A stretch of 18,598 nucleotides of DNA, taken from the NCBI GenBank assembly GCA_002314605.1, contig DCGO01000133.1, positions 12,613 through 31,210 of the forward strand, written 5' to 3'. Source of the stretch: Lentisphaeria bacterium UBA1776 (GTDB lineage: Bacteria; Verrucomicrobiota; Lentisphaeria; Victivallales; Victivallaceae). Positions 14,864-18,598 of this stretch are shown here, in pieces. A model generated the notes under the pieces. That model ran no database searches. It was not told the DNA's origin and saw only the letters and a list, made by a program, of their open reading frames with translations. Made by a program: the position numbers and the translations under genes. Positions within the stretch are counted from its first letter, which is position 1; each line of letters opens with the position of its first letter.

Positions 14864-15960
14864 TTTTTCTCCCCCCTTTTAGCGCGGTGAAATTCCCAGG
14901 CGGACCATGCCAGCGCACAGGGGATGGCAGCGAGCATCAATATTCCGGGATTCCACCTGAAGATCGCCATGCCGGTGAAGGCTGCCGCCGCAATGACAAC
15001 CGGGATGACGCCTTTCAGCACTTTCCTCCTCATTTTCCACGCCATCGCGGCAATCAGTCCGGCCACAGCACCATGGATCCCCATGAAGATTCCTCTGACC
15101 CACGCTGCATCCTGCGGCAGCTGCGCAATGGCGGAGGCCGCCAGCATGATGACGACCATGGGGGGCAGTGCCGCACCGGCCACGGCGGCGAGGGCCCCTT
15201 TCCATCCCCGGACCAGATATCCCAGATGAATTGCCGCGTTGCAGGCGATAAGTCCGGGCAGGGTTTGGGAGAGGGAAGCTATATCCATGAATTCCTCTTC
15301 GCTGATCCATTTCCTGCGCCGGACGAATTCCGCTTCCACGGCGGAAAGGATCACATAGCCCCCCCCGACCACCAGTGCGGTGATTCTGGCAAAACTCCAG
15401 AAGAGAAAGAAAGAGACATGACTGCGCCCGAGGGCGTCCATGAGTTCCCGGCAGGGGAGCCCCACCACATTGTCAGGATCCCCCTCCACACTGGCAATAA
15501 TCATGTCGCCATGATCCTGAAGAGCATATGCCCCGGCCTTGTCCAGAACCGGCACCAGCCGGAGGTACTCGGCAATCACCTCATTTGAGAGGGGTTTGAA
15601 GGTGACCCTGGTCCGGGAGATGAAATCGGTCCTCCGGTCTCCCCGCAACGATACGGCGGTACAGACTTCGTGGGTCCTGCCGGAGAGCTGACGGAGAATT
15701 TCCGCAGCATTTTCCATATTCCCGGGCTTGCCGATCAGTTTCCCGTCGAAAACGATTCCCGTATCGGCTCCGATGACGGTGTCTCCGGGGAAATCCCGGG
15801 CGGCGGCTTCCGCTTTCAATGCGGCATTGACCGCCAGAAGCTCCTCAGGGGAAGCTCCGTCATGCCGTTCCTCCACGGGAACTGTGTGAATCTTAAACAA
15901 CACGCCGCAGCGGGCCAGAAGCTCGCGGCGGCGCGGGGAAGCAGACGCCAGTATCAGCAT
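14860..15960 (-). CDS. maf: Fusion: Maf nucleotide pyrophosphatase + CHR transporter domain
   Basis: Residues 1 to about 178 are a complete Maf/YhdE-type house-cleaning NTP pyrophosphatase. Visible motifs are ILASASPRRRELL (3-15), VIGADT with the catalytic Asp (62-67), GKP (77-79), GRTHEV (94-99), KAGAYALQ (141-148) and DNVVGLP (163-169). The SPRRR form suggests the dTTP/UTP-specific group. Residues about 182-366 are a CHR domain: FWSFARITALVVGGGYVILSA (188-207 region) and SQTLPGLIACNAAIHLGY (231-248), with hydrophobic helices to the end. Almost no linker separates them. The only in-frame internal ATG near the junction (codon 174, nt 15441) has no ribosome-binding site. The start lies 5 nt after the amaP-like stop and lacks a clear Shine-Dalgarno sequence, so coupling is likely. 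Confidence 0.85.
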   Translation of the reverse strand: MLILASASPRRRELLARCGVLFKIHTVPVEERHDGASPEELLAVNAALKAEAAARDFPGDTVIGADTGIVFDGKLIGKPGNMENAAEILRQLSGRTHEVCTAVSLRGDRRTDFISRTRVTFKPLSNEVIAEYLRLVPVLDKAGAYALQDHGDMIIASVEGDPDNVVGLPCRELMDALGRSHVSFFLFWSFARITALVVGGGYVILSAVEAEFVRRRKWISEEEFMDIASLSQTLPGLIACNAAIHLGYLVRGWKGALAAVAGAALPPMVVIMLAASAIAQLPQDAAWVRGIFMGIHGAVAGLIAAMAWKMRRKVLKGVIPVVIAAAAFTGMAIFRWNPGILMLAAIPCALAWSAWEFHRAKRGEKK

Positions 15961-15965
15961 CGGAA

Positions 15966-16550
15966 TTATTTCTGGGTATTTTCCGTATTTTCCGGGGCCT
16001 TTTCCTGCGTATCCCCTTCTTCCTTGAAAATGGATTCCGGTTCCATGGCAACCTTCATCAGCGGATCATTCCGGAGCTGCGACTGGGCCGCTTTGCCGTC
16101 CCATGAGACCAGGACGATCCGGACCTTTTTGAGATCCCGGATGCCGAACTGCGTTTCCATTCCGGAAAAAATGGCCTCCTTGACCTTTGCAACAATATCC
16201 GGGAAGGCAATGGACCCGGCCAGAAAACGGCACTTCAGTTCAATGATATAGGCGTGTTTGCCCTTGATATAAATCCGGATGGATTCCAGGACCAGATCCG
16301 GAAATCGGCACAGAATCAGGTCCAGCGCGGAATCCACTGCATCCTGAGAAATGACCGTATCTCCGTCCGATGCCCTTACCACGATGCAGCGGGCCCTGCG
16401 GCGGCGGAAAATCAGCATCAGAACAATTTTCAGAACCAGCAGCAGCAGTACGATCCCGAGGACCAGCGACACGCCGGTCAGATATCCGCGGTTGAATTCC
16501 CCGGACAGAAGTTCCCTCCACGGAGCCAAACTGGAAAAATACTTTTCCAT
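15966..16550 (-). CDS. amaP: AmaP-like membrane anchor of the Asp23 family
   Basis: The 194-residue protein has a strong transmembrane segment at about 24-48 (TGVSLVLGIVLLLLVLKIVLMLIF), followed by RRRR and a soluble domain that resembles alkaline-shock anchor proteins (IRIYIKGKHAYIIELKCRF..., about 91-109). In Firmicutes such anchors hold Asp23 at the membrane. The gene directly follows an Asp23-family gene here, which strengthens the call, although sequence resemblance alone is moderate. The last 30 or so residues are charged and probably disordered. GGGGAG about 10 nt upstream supports ATG 16550. A strong hairpin lies between this ribosome-binding site and the previous gene. Confidence 0.68.
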   Translation of the reverse strand: MEKYFSSLAPWRELLSGEFNRGYLTGVSLVLGIVLLLLVLKIVLMLIFRRRRARCIVVRASDGDTVISQDAVDSALDLILCRFPDLVLESIRIYIKGKHAYIIELKCRFLAGSIAFPDIVAKVKEAIFSGMETQFGIRDLKKVRIVLVSWDGKAAQSQLRNDPLMKVAMEPESIFKEEGDTQEKAPENTENTQK

Positions 16551-16566
16551 GATCTTTTCTCCCCAT

Positions 16567-16593
16567 CTGCACCCGGAGTTTCACCGGGTGCAG
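16567..16593 (-). repeat. Intercistronic hairpin between the Asp23 and amaP-like genes
   Basis: CTGCACCCGG and CCGGGTGCAG form a perfect 10-bp stem with a 7-nt loop (16577-16583). On the transcribed strand it is followed by ATGGGGAGAAAAGATC and then the amaP-like ATG, with no U-tract. It is therefore more likely an RNA stability or processing element, or a translational control hairpin, than an intrinsic terminator. Confidence 0.7.
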
Positions 16594-16610
16594 AACCGTT
16601 TTACGTCTTA

Positions 16611-17084
16611 TCAGTGCTGCTGCGGCAGCAGAATATCCGTTGCGGCGGCATCCAGTTCGGCCGTCTCTTCCGGAGACTCCAGCTCCTGAACAGCCACATT
16701 GACATGTTTCACATTCATGCCCGTAGTCGTTTCGATTTCGGAGATCACTGCCTTCTGCACGGCGGCCGTGACTTCCGGGATCTTGAACCCGAATTTCAGA
16801 TTGATATTGATGTTGATTGCAATCTTACCGTCGTCGCCGACTTCCACCGTGATGGCACGGTCCTGCATCCGGCGGCTGCCTACCGTTTCGGCAATGATAT
16901 CCACCAGCTGACTGCCGGAAAGTCTGGCAACGCCTTCGACCCCCGTGACCGCTTTGCGCACCAGAGAAGAGATGACATTCTCGTGGATTTGGACCTCTCC
17001 CATACCATTGTCTTTCAGCACTGCGCCTACTGCGGTGCCGGTGGTCGCCGGGGTCACGGTTTCTTCCTTGTTGACTTCTTTCAT
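16611..17084 (-). CDS. Asp23/Gls24 (DUF322, YqhY-like) family protein
   Basis: The 157-residue product shows the Asp23/Gls24 core: GEVQIHENVISSLVRKAVTGVEGVARL (29-55), the beta-rich AINININLKFGF (89-100) and IPEVTAAVQKAVISEIETTTGMNVKHVNVAVQEL (102-135). Family members form abundant cytoplasmic assemblies in Firmicutes linked to cell-envelope homeostasis. The YqhY branch is encoded next to accBC in Bacillus and clostridia, and the same order is seen here. The start ATG 17084 follows GGAGG with good spacing and overlaps the accC stop as ATGA; an in-frame ATG further upstream at 17123 lies inside accC and is not needed. It is probably partnered by the membrane anchor encoded next. Confidence 0.88.
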   Translation of the reverse strand: MKEVNKEETVTPATTGTAVGAVLKDNGMGEVQIHENVISSLVRKAVTGVEGVARLSGSQLVDIIAETVGSRRMQDRAITVEVGDDGKIAINININLKFGFKIPEVTAAVQKAVISEIETTTGMNVKHVNVAVQELESPEETAELDAAATDILLPQQH

Positions 17085-18466
17085 TTGTTTTCCTCCGTTT
17101 CTGGTGTAAGTCCTGCAGAACATTCCTGCATGAATCCTTCGACAAAACCGGTGTCGTAACGCCCTGCCACGAAGCCTTTGCTCCGTACCAGCAGTTTCAG
17201 AAACGGCACCGTGGTTTTGACGCCTTCAATCCCAAATTCATCCAGCGCCCGGCGGCAGACCGCCAGCGCCTCTTCCCGAGTTGCCCCGTGGACGATCAGT
17301 TTCCCGATCATGCTGTCATAGTACGGCGGAATCGAGTATCCGCTGTAAACGTGGGAATCAAACCGCACTCCCGGTCCTCCCGGGGCAACAAAGGCCGTGA
17401 TCTTTCCCGGATTCGGCGCAAAATTCCGTTCCGGATCTTCCGCGTTGATCCGGCACTCGATGGCGTGTCCGGCAAAATGGATGTCCTTCTGCCGGGTGGC
17501 CAATCTCTCGCCTGCGGCAATCATGATCTGAGCCTTGAGCAGATCGATCCCAGTCACGGTTTCCGAAACCGGGTGTTCCACTTGGATCCGGGTATTCATT
17601 TCCATGAAATAGAACTCACCTGAGGCCGTGTACAGAAATTCAATGGTCCCGGCATTGGTATATCCTGCTGCTTTGGCCGCTTTGACTGCAGCCATCCCCA
17701 TTTTTTCCCGGACTTTCGGATTCAGTGCCGGGGAGGGGGACTCCTCCAGCAGCTTCTGGTTGCGCCGCTGAATACTGCAGTCCCGTTCGCCCAGGTGGAT
17801 CACATTGCCGTAATTGTCCGCAAGAATCTGGATCTCGATGTGCCGGGGATTGACGATGAATTTCTCCATGTAAAGCGCCCCGTTGGCAAATGCGCTTTCC
17901 GCTTCCGCCGCCGCTTCATGAAATCCCTTGCGCAGACTGGCTTCATTGTGGGCGATCCGCATGCCGCGGCCGCCACCGCCGGCGACCGCCTTGATGATCA
18001 CCGGATATTTCAGCTTCTGAGCCTCCTTCAGAGCGGCTTCTTCGCTGGCCAGTACGCCTTCGGATCCAGGCGTAACGGGTACCCCCGCTGCCTTCATGGT
18101 CTTCCGTGCTACAGCCTTGTCCCCCAGCGCCCGCATGGCTTCCGGGGTCGGGCCGATGAAAGTGATGCCGTGGTTGCGGCAGGCTTCCGCAAAATAGGCG
18201 TTTTCCGCCAGAAATCCATATCCGGGGTGGACTGCATCCACATCCCGCGTTGCCGCCACCGACAGCAGCCGGTCGATCAGAAGGTAACTTGCCGAGGCAG
18301 GACCCGGACCGATGCAGACGGCTTCATCGGCCAGTCTGACCGGCAGACTGTCGGCATCCGCTGTCGAATAGGGCAGTACTGTCCGGATGCCCATTTCCCG
18401 GCATGCACGGATGATCCTCAGCGCGATCTCGCCGCGATTGGCGATCAGAATTTTATTGAACCCCAT
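17081..18466 (-). CDS. accC: Acetyl-CoA carboxylase biotin carboxylase subunit AccC
   Basis: AccC carboxylates biotin on AccB with ATP and bicarbonate, the first half-reaction of acetyl-CoA carboxylase in fatty acid synthesis. The 461-residue length is close to the E. coli enzyme (449). Visible motifs are ILIANRGEIALRIIRA (6-21), the Gly-rich ATP lid AGGGGRGM (162-169), K238 in the QRRNQKLLEE segment, and MEMNTRIQVEHPVSE (288-302) with E289, N291, R293 and E297 at the active site. The chain ends soon after the biotin carboxylase C-terminal domain, so it is the free subunit and not a pyruvate or acyl-CoA carboxylase fusion. It begins 15 nt after accB and overlaps the Asp23-type gene. Confidence 0.96.
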   Translation of the reverse strand: MGFNKILIANRGEIALRIIRACREMGIRTVLPYSTADADSLPVRLADEAVCIGPGPASASYLLIDRLLSVAATRDVDAVHPGYGFLAENAYFAEACRNHGITFIGPTPEAMRALGDKAVARKTMKAAGVPVTPGSEGVLASEEAALKEAQKLKYPVIIKAVAGGGGRGMRIAHNEASLRKGFHEAAAEAESAFANGALYMEKFIVNPRHIEIQILADNYGNVIHLGERDCSIQRRNQKLLEESPSPALNPKVREKMGMAAVKAAKAAGYTNAGTIEFLYTASGEFYFMEMNTRIQVEHPVSETVTGIDLLKAQIMIAAGERLATRQKDIHFAGHAIECRINAEDPERNFAPNPGKITAFVAPGGPGVRFDSHVYSGYSIPPYYDSMIGKLIVHGATREEALAVCRRALDEFGIEGVKTTVPFLKLLVRSKGFVAGRYDTGFVEGFMQECSAGLTPETEENK

Positions 18467-18481
18467 ACCGCAATCCTGCCG

Positions 18482-18598
18482 TTATTCCAGAATGACCAGG
18501 GTCTGACCATATTCGACGATCTGTCCATTTTCCGCCGGGATGGAACGCACAATACCGGATTTTTCCGCCTTGATTTCGTTCATGACCTTCATGGCTTC
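18482..18598 (-). CDS. accB: Biotin carboxyl carrier protein AccB (C-terminal part, 5' partial)
   Basis: The last 38 residues of AccB are present and the rest lies beyond the window edge. They contain the biotinylation motif EAMKVMNEIKA, in which the lysine of MKM-type context (here A-M-K-V) receives biotin. The lipoyl/biotinyl fold then continues as SGIVRSIPAENGQIVEYGQTLVILE and a TAA stop at 18484-18482. The gene is followed by accC after 15 nt. Its context as the carrier of acetyl-CoA carboxylase is secure. Confidence 0.93.
   Translation of the reverse strand, partial: EAMKVMNEIKAEKSGIVRSIPAENGQIVEYGQTLVILE

Noticed and set aside
17085..17123. ATG 17123 as the start of the Asp23-type protein
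   Set aside because: It lies well inside accC, while ATG 17084 has a good Shine-Dalgarno sequence and an ATGA overlap with accC.
1..18598. CRISPR arrays, insertion sequences, attachment sites or prophage genes
   Set aside because: No regularly spaced repeats, transposase motifs or phage genes were seen on either strand.

Overview
The window comes from a GC-rich bacterial chromosome and reads mostly as densely packed housekeeping genes. No insertion sequence, prophage, CRISPR array or obvious recent transfer was seen. The organism cannot be named from this alone. Three features together would suit an anaerobic Gram-negative lineage such as the PVC group (Lentisphaerota/Verrucomicrobiota-like), held with low to moderate confidence: a PcnB-type poly(A) polymerase, an Lgt with the GCFLNGCC motif, and an accB-accC-Asp23 cluster of the kind familiar from Firmicutes.

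Plus strand, 1-5939: the C-terminal 300 residues of a Pro/Ala-rich repeat protein with one membrane segment, a flavodoxin-fold oxidoreductase, then a tight run of nadB (L-aspartate oxidase), pcnB (poly(A) polymerase), a GT2-GtrA lipid-linked glycosyltransferase and a small TSCPD-domain protein. nadB has its own strong promoter, placed inside the 3' end of the oxidoreductase frame. Minus strand, 5954-7640: lgt and an rluD-like pseudouridine synthase overlap and run convergent to the first block. Plus strand, 7725-10362: a promoter, a tRNA-Gln(UUG), and 16 nt later a tandem M16 zinc peptidase with no visible Shine-Dalgarno sequence. From 10363 to 10684 lies a gene-free stretch rich in inverted repeats, between the convergent M16 and valS genes.

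Minus strand, 10685-18598: valS and an amidohydrolase each have their own promoter. They are followed in coordinates by one continuous operon that reads leftward: accB (partial), accC, an Asp23/Gls24 protein, an AmaP-like membrane anchor, a Maf nucleotide pyrophosphatase fused to a chromate-transporter (CHR) domain, and a second single CHR-domain protein. The operon would couple fatty-acid precursor supply and envelope-stress-type proteins with a two-subunit CHR transporter.

The most unusual points are the Maf-CHR fusion, a 12-base extended -10 motif (TGTGSTATATTA) shared by three promoters and partly by a fourth, a probable leaderless mRNA for the amidohydrolase, paired palindromes just upstream of the nadB promoter, the tRNA-M16 junction, and the hairpin-rich gap at 10363-10684. 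I saw no clear new defence or mobile system.
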